NCBI RefSeq assembly: GCF_024679095.1
Contig: NC_066549.1
Location: 6,196,920-6,260,919, forward strand
From: Eriocheir sinensis
Lineage: Eukaryota > Arthropoda > Malacostraca > Decapoda > Varunidae
DNA: 64,000 nucleotides
Direction of reading: 5' to 3'
How positions within the stretch are numbered: the first letter of the stretch is position 1; every line of letters begins with the position of its first letter. The position numbers were made by a program, and so were the translations under genes. A model generated the notes under the pieces. It was not told the DNA's origin, ran no database searches, and saw nothing but the letters and a program-made list of their open reading frames with translations. Below are positions 1 through 10,752 of this stretch, one piece after another.

Positions 1-590
1 GCAATGCTTTCTCTGTCAAACTTCTGTGTATATGTATTCAGGTTACCGCTAATCTCAAAACCAAGGCGAACAATAGAGAAGGAAACACACGACTGCTATC
101 CTTGAGACTTCATACGTATCAGACACAACTCGCAATAGTGCTTTCTCTGTCAGACTTCTGTGTATATGTATTCAGGTTACCGCTAATCTGAAAACCAAGG
201 CGGACAATAGAGAAGGAAACACACGACTGCTATCCTTGAGACTTCATATCAAGCACAACTCGTAAAGCTTTCTCAGTATGATCTATGTATGCATGTATGT
301 AGGTTACAGGAAGTCTTTCAAAACTAAGGCGAACACTATAAAAGAAAAACACACGGCTGCTATTCTTGAGATATTAAACATAACTCAAACCTTTCTCTGT
401 ATGACAAGGTAGGTTGCTGTAAGTATTTTAAAATATGAAGAATACTAGGAAAAAATATATACACATGCCATCCTTTGTTCTCCATCAAACACAATTCCAA
501 GCTTTTTTTCAGTATGACAAGACTCCTAATGCGTGTGGCGAGGATTTTCAATGGAGGACTTACCCAAACACAGTCTCTAAGAATAAATAT
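1..590. repeat. Decaying tandem repeat, unit about 110-133 bp
   Basis: Successive units carry a GCTTTCTCTGT-like block at about 6, 139, 267, 388 and 495, followed by a GTATG/ATTCAGGTTAC block, an AAGGCGAACA block and ACACACGACTGCTAT. The first two units are nearly identical with a period of 133 bp; later units are shorter and more diverged. The array runs off the left edge of the window. No coding potential is seen. Confidence 0.75.
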
Positions 591-1595
591 TAATAAGCAC
601 AGTAATTATTAAAAGCACGCATTATTAAACATTTTCTTGTCTTCTTTTAACACAACTTCACTCAGCTCCCCCTTGCCTCCACGTCCTTTGAATTTTAGCG
701 AACTGTATCATGAGTCTTTTAAGTTTTTTTCTGTGTCCTTTGTTCATTTTTGTGTATCTTTTTAGCGTCTTTTTTCTGCTTCCTCAGTTTTCCTCACTCC
801 TTTGTTGCAATATTGCCTGGAGATTGAATTTTAGCGAACTGAATCATTAGTCTTTTAAGGCCTTTTCTTCGTCATTTGTTCATATATATTTTTCTTTTCT
901 TTCTCCGCTTCCTCAATTCTCCTCGCCCATTGCTTCTAATTGGTCCCCGGCACACCATTTTTCTCTTGTCTCTTTTTTTCCTTCACTCCCCGGACTCATT
1001 TCACTCCCCGGTTCCTCGTCATTTTTCTTGGATCTCGCCGCGTCTTTTTACTGTCTCCTTTTCGTAGTTCTTTTCTCTCTTTCCAACGCCAAGACTTGCT
1101 ATGACACGACTCCCCGCTCTTTCTTTTCATTTGAGAGGAATATTTACATGAGTTAACTTTTTTTTGATTCGTACTTCTTTAATTTCCTGACGTTTTTAAT
1201 GCTGTTATATTTGCATCTCAGCCTTCAATTTCTAGAGTTTACCGAGGAGTCCACAAAAGGCAATAGTCACTCTCTGATAACACCTTCGTCCCTTTGTCTC
1301 GAAATTTACTCATCATAACAGCAAAATGTGAAGAGCTATGTTAATGTTTTTGGTTGCCGTCAAAAATCATAACTATATTGATTCCAGTTTTCTCCCGGTG
1401 TACGGAAATTGATAGAGAACTTGTTATAACTCCAAGCTGATGCACAGTGTCTCATCCCTCCTCCAATACGTGTGTTATGATTTTTCACACAGAGCTAAAG
1501 TTGAGTCTTATGGAGTTCAGTAAGTCATCAGCTCTAGTGCAAAACTCGCTCACTGAATCTATGACTCGAAAATTCCCTTGCGCTCGTGCCCCCCT

Positions 1596-1598
<3 letters not shown>
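591..1598. other. Non-coding, pyrimidine-rich stretch with a two-copy repeat
   Basis: No gene is seen. The block GAATTTTAGCGAACTG followed by a TCWTGAGTCTTTTAAG-like segment occurs near 690 and again near 825, about 134 bp apart, so this is part of another degenerate duplication. The rest is T/C-rich unique-looking DNA. Confidence 0.5.

Positions 1599-1660
<62 letters not shown>
1599..1660. repeat. (AC)31 microsatellite
   Basis: Uninterrupted AC dinucleotides for 62 bp. Open frames across it on both strands are only translations of the repeat. Confidence 0.98.
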
Positions 1661-1662
<2 letters not shown>

Positions 1663-1792
1663 GAGTAGGAACACGACACGGCACAGTGCAAAAAGGCAGA
1701 AACTTTGAAATATAAATACCTTTCAAGTTTACTGAGCTTTCTGACCGTGTATTCCACAAGTATTGTCAGAATATTCCGGCTGGCCTCCATAG

Positions 1793-1994
1793 CAGCGTTG
1801 CCAAATTATCGTACACATCGCATTACATTTTCGTTGTTTCTGACCGATAACTATAGCAAAAACAAACAAACAAACATCAATAAATAGGAGTTTAACGCTA
1901 ACTTCAATTTTCTATCGTTATTTGTGTAGGTACGAGAATTTGAGGCTTAAAAGTGATAAATAAAATGTGGTGAGTACGATAACTGGCAACGGTG
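1793..1994. mobile_element. hAT-like MITE, diverged copy (202 bp)
   Basis: The ends are inverted: the left end reads CAGCGTTGCCAAATTATCG and the reverse complement of the right end reads CACCGTTGCCAGTTATCG. The element is flanked by a perfect 8-bp direct duplication, CTCCATAG, at 1,785-1,792 and 1,995-2,002. An 8-bp target site duplication is the rule for the hAT superfamily. The interior is the most diverged of the five copies in the window. There is no transposase, so it is non-autonomous. Confidence 0.85.
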
Positions 1995-2002
1995 CTCCAT
2001 AG

Positions 2003-4346
2003 GCCTACATCCTCTATTCACAATATGCTACAGGGACATCAAACACGTGCGTCTGGTAACAGTGGTAAGGCTGCCATCATTACTACTCCAGTTTTTACTT
2101 TTGCGTCATTCACAGTCTGACCTGATTGTTTGATTTGAGCCGATTGATTATTTTTCATTGATATTTACATTGCTTGGCTTTACGGGTCACTGCGTTGATA
2201 TATGGTCCATGAAGCCTTCTTTTTCTAACATTTCTGCTGACTGTAATGATGCTTATATCTCCTGTTTTATTATCTTTATTTGAATTTGTGTTTAGTGAAG
2301 ATCTAACTATCTGTCTGTTTTTGGAACATCACCTTTCCACCGCTTTACCGAATGCTTTCCCGCCGAGAGCCAGGTGGTGCAGGAAGTAACATCAGGACTG
2401 CATTATTGCATCATAAATTTTAGTATTTTCCATCTAACCTTGATGTTAAGGTTTAAGTTTTCATGAACAATAAATACATTTCATGAACCTTAGCTACACC
2501 CACTGTGTTTTCAGGAAATGATTTTACAATTCCTCAAAAATTCTTTGCGACTTAATTGCCCCTCATCACGTACACAGAGTTGAGTACCTCTGTCCTAAGC
2601 CTATCAAGTGCCTGAACTCTTCCACACTGCAGACCAGAGGGCATCACATTTTGACTTACTCGTCATCGCAAAAATCATAGTCATTATCCGCTTCGGACAT
2701 CACCTTCCTTGAGTGATGACCCGGGTGATCAATTCTACAATTTTACCGTTTCCGATATCCAGTAAATCTTATCTTTAACTTCAACATCTACAAACAACCT
2801 TACAGGCTGATATAATGCAAATTATGATTCGTTTTCTGACAAAAAAATGAGGCACGATGAGTTTCATAAGCTATAACGATTATCTTAAAAAGGAAAGAAG
2901 TAACGCTACATGTTATTATAAGACTATCAGGAGAATTATTAATTGCCATGCAGAAAAAGTCGTCACTCCAAGAAGAGGTGGCTGAGTGTCGTCACCTCGG
3001 CTGTACACATCTTCCCAGAGCTTTCCACAAAGTCAAACATAACATGCACTTTTTGCGAAGCAGAAGTAGCGCATGTAAAGTGAAAATATCAAATATCTGT
3101 AAGTGGTAAGGTATAAAAATGTAAGCCGCTGCCTGGCAAGTAAAGCTCCATTTTTTTTAGATATCCCGCGGCGTTGATCCCACGATTAAAAGCAATTTCT
3201 ATTTGTCCGACCATTGTAACTGTTTTTTTAAATATTTCAGTTTCCCCCTCGCGTGTCTTTGATCGTTCACGCACTATTTTCTTTCTCTCTCTTTCCGGGT
3301 AGGAGCTGAGACGGCCGAGGCGCGGCTCCTGGGAGACGGCGGCGAGGCGGGGACAAAACGGAGCGTGGCTGGCTGGGGATGGCGCGGCCGCCCGGCTTAT
3401 GACTTTTTTTTCAGTCAACTAAATATCTTGAAATATGTCGCCAAGGACAGGGCGTTTCTTCTTATTAAAACTGAGAAAAACATGAGAGATTATAGCGCAA
3501 ACAAAAATCAATCAATGTTCCTGGTAGTGGAGTGATATAAAAAAAAAAGTTACGTACCGATCCTTCAGATCCTTCAGATCGACAAATAGTAGAACCAGCT
3601 ACCCTGCATTATTTATTTTGCTACGACCCACGAAACAAAAGCAATTTCAAACTACAAAATTGTCCTTCCGTTCAAACACCAGTTCATAACCTTTTCAAAT
3701 GACTGATATTCGTTTCCTGCGGCTCCTCTCTCGAACCACTACGGCGTCTGTCTTTGATACCCTCTCCCTTTGTCAGTCATGTTGTCCATAACTATTAAGC
3801 GAACCATTCATTAACTTCAACCACTGCCACCACAATAACCTCCCCTCCTGGTAAAATTACTTCTACTTATCCAGATTTCTACTTGACACTGCTTATTCTT
3901 CACGTAAGTTTATTCACGTCTTCAAAATGTGTCTATGTTGTACAGGAAGTTGAGAGGTTCACTACCCCAACGTGGTGAGAGGACATGTGAAAAAAACAGC
4001 AAAACAGAAAGACTCATCCACAGCACCGTTGAACCTTCTCGTAATAGGACCTTCACACTCCTCTTGTGCCGCGCCGCAAAGCAAACCAGCGAGCACTGAA
4101 AGACCGTGGCACATGACAGGATACATGAACGCGAACACAATTGATAAAACTCCAGATGATGACCTTTTTTCCCCGACAGTCCTTACGCATAAAAAAAAAG
4201 TCTTCATGGTGCATCAAAGTCGAGTAAAAAGTGGGCCATTTTTTTATGATCTAGTCTTCATTTTGTTATCTGTTTTTAGGGTTTTAAGAAAGCTATGAAA
4301 TTTCACATAAGAACAATCAAAATCTAAGTAGGAGGTGGAGTGTAGC
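2003..4346. other. Unassigned stretch, no supported gene
   Basis: Mostly AT-rich unique-looking DNA. A short CpG-rich patch lies at about 3,295-3,400 (GGCCGAGGCGCGG, GACGGCGGCGAGGCGG, GGCGCGGCCGCC) and could be a promoter or 5' UTR. The 109-codon minus-strand frame over it (3,089-3,418) has no recognisable domain and is low-complexity at its N-terminus, so I do not call it. Confidence 0.4.
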
Positions 4347-4350
4347 TTAG

Positions 4351-4591
4351 CCCGTCCGCTGCGATTGGCACTGATTTGGCTTTCACTGTTATCCAGGTAA
4401 CCTATAGTCCCAGGTCTTTCTCTGGCTCTTTGCTGAATTGTGGAGTGTTTCCCATGTGGTATTGGTGTGCTGGATATCCCCTCTCAAGGTGCAGGACTTT
4501 ACATTTTTCTTCACTGAGTTGTAGCAGACACTTTTCATTCCCTTCCTGTAGCTTGATGATGTGTTCTTGTATGGAATCCGTAGCCAAGGGG
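4351..4591 (-). mobile_element. TTAA MITE carrying a CR1 reverse-transcriptase fragment, copy A
   Basis: 241 bp bounded by TTAG (4,347-4,350) and TTAA (4,592-4,595). On the minus strand it begins CCCCTTGGCTACGGATT; the opposite end reads CCCGTCCGCTGCGATTGG, giving an imperfect ~17-bp terminal inverted repeat with CCC tips. TTAA duplication and CCC tips are typical of the piggyBac superfamily. The minus-strand interior translates to a segment like the post-FADD region of CR1 reverse transcriptases (LIKLQEGNEKCLLQL, KCKVLHL, GYPAHQYHMGNTP, EKDLG). Copy C at 20,856 has exactly the same length. Confidence 0.8.
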
Positions 4592-4734
4592 TTAATCAAA
4601 GAGACCATAGCACTCTTGGTATGAGAATCTCTGGTACCAAGGAATGAGGCGTAATCGTACCCTGAGGAGGAGTCCAAATAATCTCGAGTACTCTCCCTCC
4701 ACAGCTGAGTGACGTAACTATCTGAGAGCTCCGA

Positions 4735-5440
4735 GGTGTGGCGTGGGAACGACTGAAGGGAGCACTGAAATGGAGATGTGGTTCAAGAAGTCTAATTTAG
4801 AGACATTCTTACATAACTAAATGAGGTGAATGTTAAGATGTACAAAAACAGGTGTGACGCGGGAACGACTGAAGGGAGCACTGAGGTAAGGACGTGGTTG
4901 AAGAAGTCTAAGGTAGCGTGAACGTAACTCAGGAAACAATACTTAGGAAATGTAAATGGACAGGAGTTGCGAGAGAACGAGTGAAGGGGAAACTTAGATA
5001 ACAAATACTAAGGAAATGTAAAAGACAGGAATTGCAAGAGTATGAGTGAAGGGGAAACTTAGATAACAAATACTAAGGAAATGTAAAAGACAGGTGATGC
5101 GAGAGAATGAGTGAAGGGGAAACTGAGACAACAGAGTATAGATGAAGAAGTTTAATAAAGCCAATTTTACATAACTAAGGGAACGGAATACCAAGGAAAT
5201 TTAAAAGCCAGGAATTGCGAGAGTATGAGTGAAGGGGAAACTGAGATAACAACGTAGATGAAGAAGTTTAATAAAGCCAATTTTACATAACTAAGGGAAC
5301 GGAATACGAAGAAAATTTAAAAGACAGGAATTGCGAGAGAATGAGTGAAGGGGAAACTGAGATAACAACGTAAATGAAGAAGTTTAATAAATCCAATTTC
5401 ACATAACTAAGGGAACGGAATACTTCGGAAATTTACAAGA
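4735..5440. repeat. Tandem repeat, ~114-119 bp unit with short 67-bp variants
   Basis: The marker GCGRGAGAAYGAGTGAAGGGG (allowing changes) recurs near 4,736, 4,852, 4,964, 5,031, 5,098, 5,212 and 5,328. Spacings are about 112-119 bp, with two short 67-bp units that lack the AGATGAAGAAGTTTAATAAA portion. Non-coding. Confidence 0.8.
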
Positions 5441-5520
5441 GCAAAGACTATTTCTCTAAAAGTGCAATATCATTTAACTATTCTTGGATAATGAAGACCC
5501 TATTTTTCTACTAACATTAA

Positions 5521-5740
5521 CCCGGTACCAGCGACGGGCCAAATTTGTGGCTTTACCGTGTACCTACCAGCGACGGGCCACATTTTTGCCATGATATAAG
5601 GCCCCTCAAAATAGATGATGCATAAACTGATCACAAACGCGTTGATATATATTATGAAATGGTTTGCGTGAGTGATGATTTTTTCTCATTTTTCTCGCTT
5701 GGAGGGGCCCTTAGGAAACATGATCCCCGCAGCTACCGGG
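5521..5740 (+). mobile_element. TTAA-flanked MITE family 1 (220 bp), copy 1
   Basis: Starts CCCGGTACCAGCGACGGGCC after TTAA (5,517-5,520) and ends GCAGCTACCGGG, followed by ATAA, a one-base decay of TTAA. The tips form an inverted repeat (CCCGGTAGCWGCG in better copies). There are five copies in the window, of 215-220 bp. TTAA duplication with CCC tips points to the piggyBac superfamily; no transposase is present. Confidence 0.85.
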
Positions 5741-6034
5741 ATAAAGTAGAAAACGATGCAAATACCTAGATAATTACGGATCGATGCCATTACACTAAAT
5801 CACACAAAGAAGCCCCCCCCCCCCCCCCGTAAATCAGGTAGAGGAGGGAGAGATAATGGCGCGGGAAAGGAGACAGCTTAGCGTGTTGTGTCGAGGATAA
5901 CGAGATGAGCCGCGATAGACCCGACACTCATCAAGGGAACCCCAGCACATCAGCGACCTTTACGAGCATTACCGGCGCCGAGACACCTGTAATAATGTTA
6001 AGCTTAGTACTATTGCAAAGGGCACGTCTCGGTA

Positions 6035-7135
6035 ACCCTGTGATGGCAATATAAATCTGGGTAATGTCAATGAGAGTCACTAAAAGGCCAAGACGCGAGT
6101 AATAATGATATCAACTAGGATTCTATCGATCATAACACCTTCCATCTAGACTACCATTTCCACAGACCTTCACTAACGCGACTACCAACTCCAGCACTAA
6201 TAATTTCTGCCCCACTGTGTAATGTCAACAAGGAACACTAAAGGGCAAAGACATAAGTAATAATGATATCAACTAGGATTCTATCGATCATAACACCTTC
6301 TATCTAGACTACCATTTCCACAGACCTTCACTAACGCGACTACCAACTCCAACACTAATAATTTCTGCCCCACTGTGTAATGTCAACAAGGAACACCAAA
6401 AGGCCAAGACGTAAGTAATAATGATATCAACTAGGATTCTATGATTCATTACACCTATCTATCTAGACTACCATTTCCACAGACCTTCACTAACACGACT
6501 ACCTTTCCCAACACAAATAATGTCTGCCCCACTGTGTAATGACAACAAGGAACACCAGAAGGCCAAGACGGAAGTAATAATAATACCATTTAACACTTGC
6601 AAGCCATCCATCAGCAGACATTCCACCTCGACTACTACTCACAAAGAACTTAATTAACTCCAAACATTCATTTCTGCCCCACAGTGAAATGTGTGCGAGG
6701 AACATCAGAGAGGCAAGACGCAGGGAATAATGACAGCACTTAACACTTGCAAGCCTTCCATCATCACACATTGCACGTTAACTACCACTCGTAACACTTA
6801 ACCCACACACCAACCAAGCATTCATTTCTGCCCCACAGTGTAATGTCTGCGAGGAACATCAGAGAGGCAAGACGCAGGGAATAATGACAGCACTTAACAC
6901 TTGCAAGCCATCCATCATCACACATTGCACGTTAACTACCACTTGTAACACTTAACCCACGCACCAACCAAGCATTCATTTCTGCCCCACAGTGTAATGT
7001 CTGCGAGGAACACCAGTGAGGCAAGACGCAAGGAGCAGTGATACCAGCTAACAATTACAAGCTATCCATCATCACGCCTTCCATCCTGAATACGACCCAC
7101 GCGCCGACCAACTCCAGCAATCATTTCTGGCCCCT
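6035..7135. repeat. Tandem repeat, ~150-159 bp unit, about seven copies
   Basis: The marker GCCCCACTGTGTAATGTC (or CACAGTGTAATGTC) recurs near 6,211, 6,370, 6,529, 6,676, 6,832 and 6,986. Each unit then has AAGGAACACYARARGGC, AAGACGYAAG and an ATCTAGACTACCATTTCC-like block. Two sub-types are visible: the left units carry the ATCTAGACTACC block, and the right units carry TTAACACTTGCAAGCC. A G/C homopolymer (C17) lies at 5,813-5,829 just upstream. Confidence 0.85.
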
Positions 7136-7174
7136 TTATCTTCGTTCATTATCACAAACAAAGGAACTCGTACC

Positions 7175-7367
7175 TACCGTTGAAAGATTATCGTACTCAG
7201 AGCTTCATATTTACCGGTTTCTGAGCCATATCTATTGCCAAAAAACACCAATAATTAACCATTTTAACGATAACTATATATGAAGGCAGTTATTGGGGTC
7301 GAAGAAGCAGTTTTGGGTCGGGTAATGGAAAACGTAGGAGGCTGAGTACGACAATCTGGCATCGTTG
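7175..7367. mobile_element. hAT-like MITE, copy 2 (193 bp)
   Basis: Flanked by a perfect 8-bp duplication CTCGTACC (7,167-7,174 and 7,368-7,375). The right end, reverse complemented, reads CAACGATGCCAGATTGTCG; the left end is TACCGTTGAAAGATTATCG. The interior matches the other copies (TTTACCGGTTTCTGAGCCA, CACCAATAATTAACCATTTT). Confidence 0.9.
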
Positions 7368-7670
7368 CTCGTACCTAGAACATCCAGCGCCCTCAGCAGT
7401 CGCTTCTACAACTATAAATCATATGAACATCACCTCCATCAACCCCCGCCACCATCACCACAACCACAGCTGCCGGAGATCCCCGAGACTATAAAACACT
7501 ACTGGCTGAGTACGACAATCTGGCATCGTTGCTCGTACCTAGAACATCCAGCACCCTCAGCAGTCGCTTCTACAACTATAAATCATATGAACATCACCTC
7601 CATCAGCCCCCGCCACCATCACCACAACCACAGCTACCAGAGATCCCCGAGACTACCAACACTACTGCCA
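7343..7670. repeat. 164-bp tandem duplication that includes a MITE end
   Basis: The segment from the MITE right end through CTCAGCAGTCGCTTCTACAA and the CCACCATCACCACAACC block is repeated head-to-tail with a 164-bp offset (7,343 versus 7,507) and only a few substitutions. The second copy carries the last ~25 bp of the MITE plus one TSD, so the duplication came after the MITE insertion. Two overlapping 117- and 70-codon frames here are by-products of the duplication. Confidence 0.85.
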
Positions 7671-7939
7671 CAACCCACCAGCAAATCACCCATTACCGAT
7701 GCCACTGCGTGCAATTAGCTATACCGGCATTTCTCCATTAGCGGTAAATCACGGCAATGCAGGTAATCTGACGCTTCCAAGGCTGCGGGGATGGAAAACA
7801 TAATTACCGCAATGAATCCCGTGCATGTGTGGGCGTCAGCGTAGGCGGCAGGCACAGAATGGGGTCACGCACGACAACACGGGGGCGTATGCATTGGTGG
7901 TCCTCCGCTACCTATGTTCGGCAGCACCCATCCTTTTAT

Positions 7940-8060
7940 TTTTTTTTATTTTTTTTTTACCTCTACACCTATAGCGCGGGTAGGTTTGCTTGAGGGGCCT
8001 GGATGGTCTTCGCCCCCAGCCCGTCATGGCGCAGGCAAGTGTTTATAGTGGCGCCATCTT
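7940..8060 (-). mobile_element. SINE-A 3' fragment (minus strand)
   Basis: Reading the minus strand: AGATGGCGCCACTATAAACAC, then GCCTGCGCCATGACGGGCTGG, then GCTATAGG and a run ending in A (poly-T on plus at 7,937-7,960). This matches the 3' half of the tRNA-derived SINE-A at 15.7 and 19.8 kb. It is 5'-truncated and lacks the internal 34-bp duplication. Confidence 0.75.
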
Positions 8061-8870
8061 CTCTGTATAGGTCTGTTCATAACTATACGCATGAACACAC
8101 ACGCACAAGCATATGTATACACGGATCACACACGCACTCACACATGGACGAACACACTTTTTTTCCCTCTCTTTCTCTATCTCATGCTATGGATAGATAT
8201 ATACACATAAATAGATAGAGATTTATAGTTTATACTTATACTCACAGCTTTTCATTAGCCACGCCAATTATGAACCACGTACTAATAATTTCCAGTAAAC
8301 GTGAGGGTTTTGTAATATTTCTGCTTCTGCTACTACTAAGGAAGAGGTGGAAGAGGAGATGTTTGAAGGAAAGGAGGAGGAGAAGGAGGAGGCGACGAAG
8401 AGGCCCAAGAACAAATTAGTCACATCACGAACAATTCAATATGTAACTCCTTTGTACCCTCTAGCCCGACAGTGACAGAATGCGGTCGTTTCTCAAGTCA
8501 CTCTAACAAGCTTCGTCTGCCTCGTACATTCATTGCGACGCAGTGCTCTTCATCACCTTACAACGTCGTCTTGGCAACGCAATATATTAACCACAATGTC
8601 GCGCGATGCCTTACAAACTGACGTCCTTAGCCACATCAACCCGTGTTAGGTCTCATTACGGCACAAAGGGACCTCCGTCACCTCCAAATGGCATCTTTGT
8701 CACCTGCTGCGAGACACGACAACCCCGCTCACGAAGATTCAATACCAGGAAGCCTTACAATGACAGCCAATTTTGTTGCACGTGTACCTCATTTGTTAAA
8801 GCCTTTGGGAGGGAAGAATAATTATAATCAGCATTTTTAGGGGCGTGAGGCGCGATGGATAGTACGCATG
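8061..8870. other. No gene seen
   Basis: Contains short CACA-rich and purine-rich (AGGAGGAGAAGGAGG) patches and unique-looking DNA. Short overlapping frames at 8,606-8,840 have no domain signature. Confidence 0.4.
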
Positions 8871-8879
8871 TGTCACCTC

Positions 8880-9140
8880 ATGGCACCAGAAAAGTTGGAA
8901 AGTTTCGTTTAGTCGGCGCAACACCCGTGGTCATATGCCGGAGAGAGACAGAAGGGGAAGGAATTATTGGAGAAAGTAACAGATCCCAGGAGACGGGACA
9001 CAACCCCCGATTAATACCTGGTACCCATTCACTACTGGGTGGAGAGGGGCGTAGGGTATCGGAAAAGCAGCCCAAAATTTTTCCACTCCGCCTGGGAATC
9101 GAACCCAGGCTCTCTCGTTTGTGAGCCGAGTAAAGAAAGA
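8880..9140 (-). mobile_element. SINE-B, tRNA-derived, minus strand
   Basis: On the minus strand the head contains CTCGGCTCACAAACGAGAG and a good pol III B-box (GGGTTCGATTCCC). It is followed by GGGCTGCTTTTCCGATACCC, an ATGGGTACCAGGTATTAAT block, GTGTCCCGTCTCCTGGGATC, GGCATATGACCAC and the 3' end ACGAAACTTTCC. A 5'-truncated copy with clear target duplications lies at 40,425-40,589, which supports the family call. Confidence 0.8.
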
Positions 9141-9329
9141 GAGGTGACGAAGAAACTCCACTACGTAAAGTGAAATTTGTGAGTCATGGAGGCGCCGTGT
9201 AATTAAACTGGCTCGTCACAAAAAAACAGTTCACCTTCATAAAAGACAAACATTCCTCACAAGATTGTTCCCTTTGTGAGAGCCTTAAAACAATGGCTGT
9301 GTTCCCTTCGGAGTGTAATATTCGCTCTT

Positions 9330-9475
9330 CTTTTATAACTAACACAAAAAACCAAATTCATATACTAATGAAAACAAAAGAACATACACAAAAAAATGGC
9401 GTCACCTTATCACCGAGGACTCAGAGTGGGGAAATTAAGTCTTACCTTCCGCGTGAAACGTGTAAATAATAATAA
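9330..9475. repeat. Direct duplication flanking the GPCR exon, left copy
   Basis: GCTCTTCTTTTATAACTAAC, AATTCATATACTAATGAAAA, GGCGTCACCTTATCACCGA and CTTACCTTCCGCGTG are shared, in the same order and orientation, with 10,412-10,600. The two copies lie about 1.08 kb apart on either side of the exon and a MITE. Confidence 0.8.
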
Positions 9476-9629
9476 TACACTGCATGATAACAAATATATA
9501 GAGCAGCCATGCACATCAACAACAGTGGCGGCAGAATGCATGGCTGTAGCGTCGCCGGGGCCACAAAGACGCCCTCCCATCCTGCCCAGTCGAGTGGACA
9601 AGGACGTGGAAATCGAAGTTTGTACTCAC

Positions 9630-9783
9630 CGAAGAAGGCGAGGATGAAGACCACCGTGTAGAGGAGGAGAAGCGGCACCTTCACCGCGGTCTGGTGGAAG
9701 ATATACACTTCCGGCCGCTCCGAGCTGTTCCCCGCCTCGCCCTCAGCCCCCCACACGCTGTCGCTGGCGTTGACAAAGTCCAT
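9630..9783 (-). CDS. First coding exon of a probable class A (rhodopsin-like) neuropeptide GPCR
   Basis: The minus strand encodes 51 residues plus one base, starting ATG at 9,783 and running to a canonical splice donor (G|GTGAGT, intron starting at 9,629). The peptide has an extracellular-type N-terminus with two N-glycosylation sequons (NAS at residue 5, NSS at 19). A basic/aromatic stretch (YIFHQTAVKVP) then leads into a hydrophobic segment, LLLLYTVVFILAFF, followed by a Gly codon split by the intron. In family A GPCRs, TM1 ends in ...GN, and a phase-1 intron inside that Gly is plausible. The style resembles peptide receptors of the cholecystokinin/orexin/trissin type, but one exon cannot decide. 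Downstream exons should lie at lower coordinates and I could not find any, so intron 1 probably exceeds 9.6 kb. The host context is MITE- and SINE-rich. Confidence 0.6.
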
Positions 9784-9801
9784 CGCGTCGGCAGTTCCTC
9801 C

Positions 9802-9816
9802 TCACTGCCGGAGCAT
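9802..9816 (-). promoter_or_regulatory. Four-codon upstream ORF in the GPCR 5' leader
   Basis: On the minus strand, ATG CTC CGG CAG TGA in a strong initiation context (GCCGCCATGC) ends 18 nt before the GPCR start. If the leader is transcribed as a continuous exon, this short uORF would be expected to dampen or gate receptor translation. That it is in the mRNA is inference. Confidence 0.4.
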
Positions 9817-9935
9817 GGCGGCGGAGTCTCGTGTGTCGCTGCCCCGTGTTTGTCCTCCTCGCCTCTCGTTACATCCCGCGAGCAAACATTTTTCACAAAG
9901 CATCTGGAAATAGACAAAATGGCATTGTTAATTAA

Positions 9936-10153
9936 CCCGGTAGCTGCGGGGATCATGTATCTTAAAGGCCCCTCTAAGCGAATCAATGAGAAAAAAAATC
10001 ATCACTCACGCAAACCATTTCATAATATATAGTACCAACGCATTTGGGATCAGTTTACGCTTCATCTATTTTTGGGGTTTATATCATGGTAAAAATTTGG
10101 CCCTTAGCTGGTACACGGTAAAGCCACAAATTTGGCCCGTCGCTGCTACCGGG
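9936..10153 (-). mobile_element. TTAA-flanked MITE family 1, copy 2 (218 bp)
   Basis: Perfect TTAA at both sides (9,932-9,935 and 10,154-10,157). Tips are CCCGGTAGCTGCGGGGATC and, reverse complemented from the other end, CCCGGTAGCAGCGACGGGCC. Internally it has a short direct repeat of GACGGGCCAAATTTGTGGC. It lies 5' of the GPCR exon. Confidence 0.92.
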
Positions 10154-10411
10154 TTAACAACAACTATGTCTTGCGGTTAAACAAATATTCTTTATCTTTT
10201 AAGTTGAAGCCTTTAAATTACAGGACTCAATTGGACTCCTTTCGCAACACAGCCGCGTCTTAATCAGTGTGCACTCCCAAGGGTTTCTCTGCTGTACGCC
10301 GCTGCCAATACAGGAAGACAAACAGCCGGGACTGATGGGTATGGGTCACGACATTGCCGCTGGGTGACTTCCTCAGTGCCTGGGTGACGCAGGACAACGT
10401 GCACGCCGCGC

Positions 10412-10600
10412 TCTTCTTTTATAACTAACACAACAAACCAAATTCATATACTAATGAAAAAAAAAAGAACATACATAAAAAATGGCGTCACCTTATCACC
10501 GAAGACTTTCAGTGGGGAAATTTTCTTACCTTCCGCGTGACACGTCTTGGACTAAACTTTCCTTTCACATTATTTTACCTCAAAATGAAACGTGTAAAAA
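10412..10600. repeat. Direct duplication flanking the GPCR exon, right copy
   Basis: Second copy of the block at 9,330-9,475. It is interrupted by about 35 bp (TCTTGGACTAAACTTTCC and following) before the shared AATGAAACGTGTAAA portion resumes, so one copy carries an indel relative to the other. Confidence 0.75.
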
Positions 10601-10752
10601 AAATAATAACTAATCTATAAGGGAGCTGAAACAAGTTACATGATCAATAAATATCAATAATTAAAAAAAAAATGTATACAAGAAAAATAATAAACATAGC
10701 AGACAAAAGTTTACGGAAAGCAAAGGAATGTGTTTCTTAGTGTGGCACAGAC

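Noticed and set aside
9060..9130. tRNA gene on the minus strand (GGGTTCGATTCCC)
   Set aside because: It is the head of a SINE-B copy; no matching acceptor stem, and the body matches another copy at 40.4 kb.
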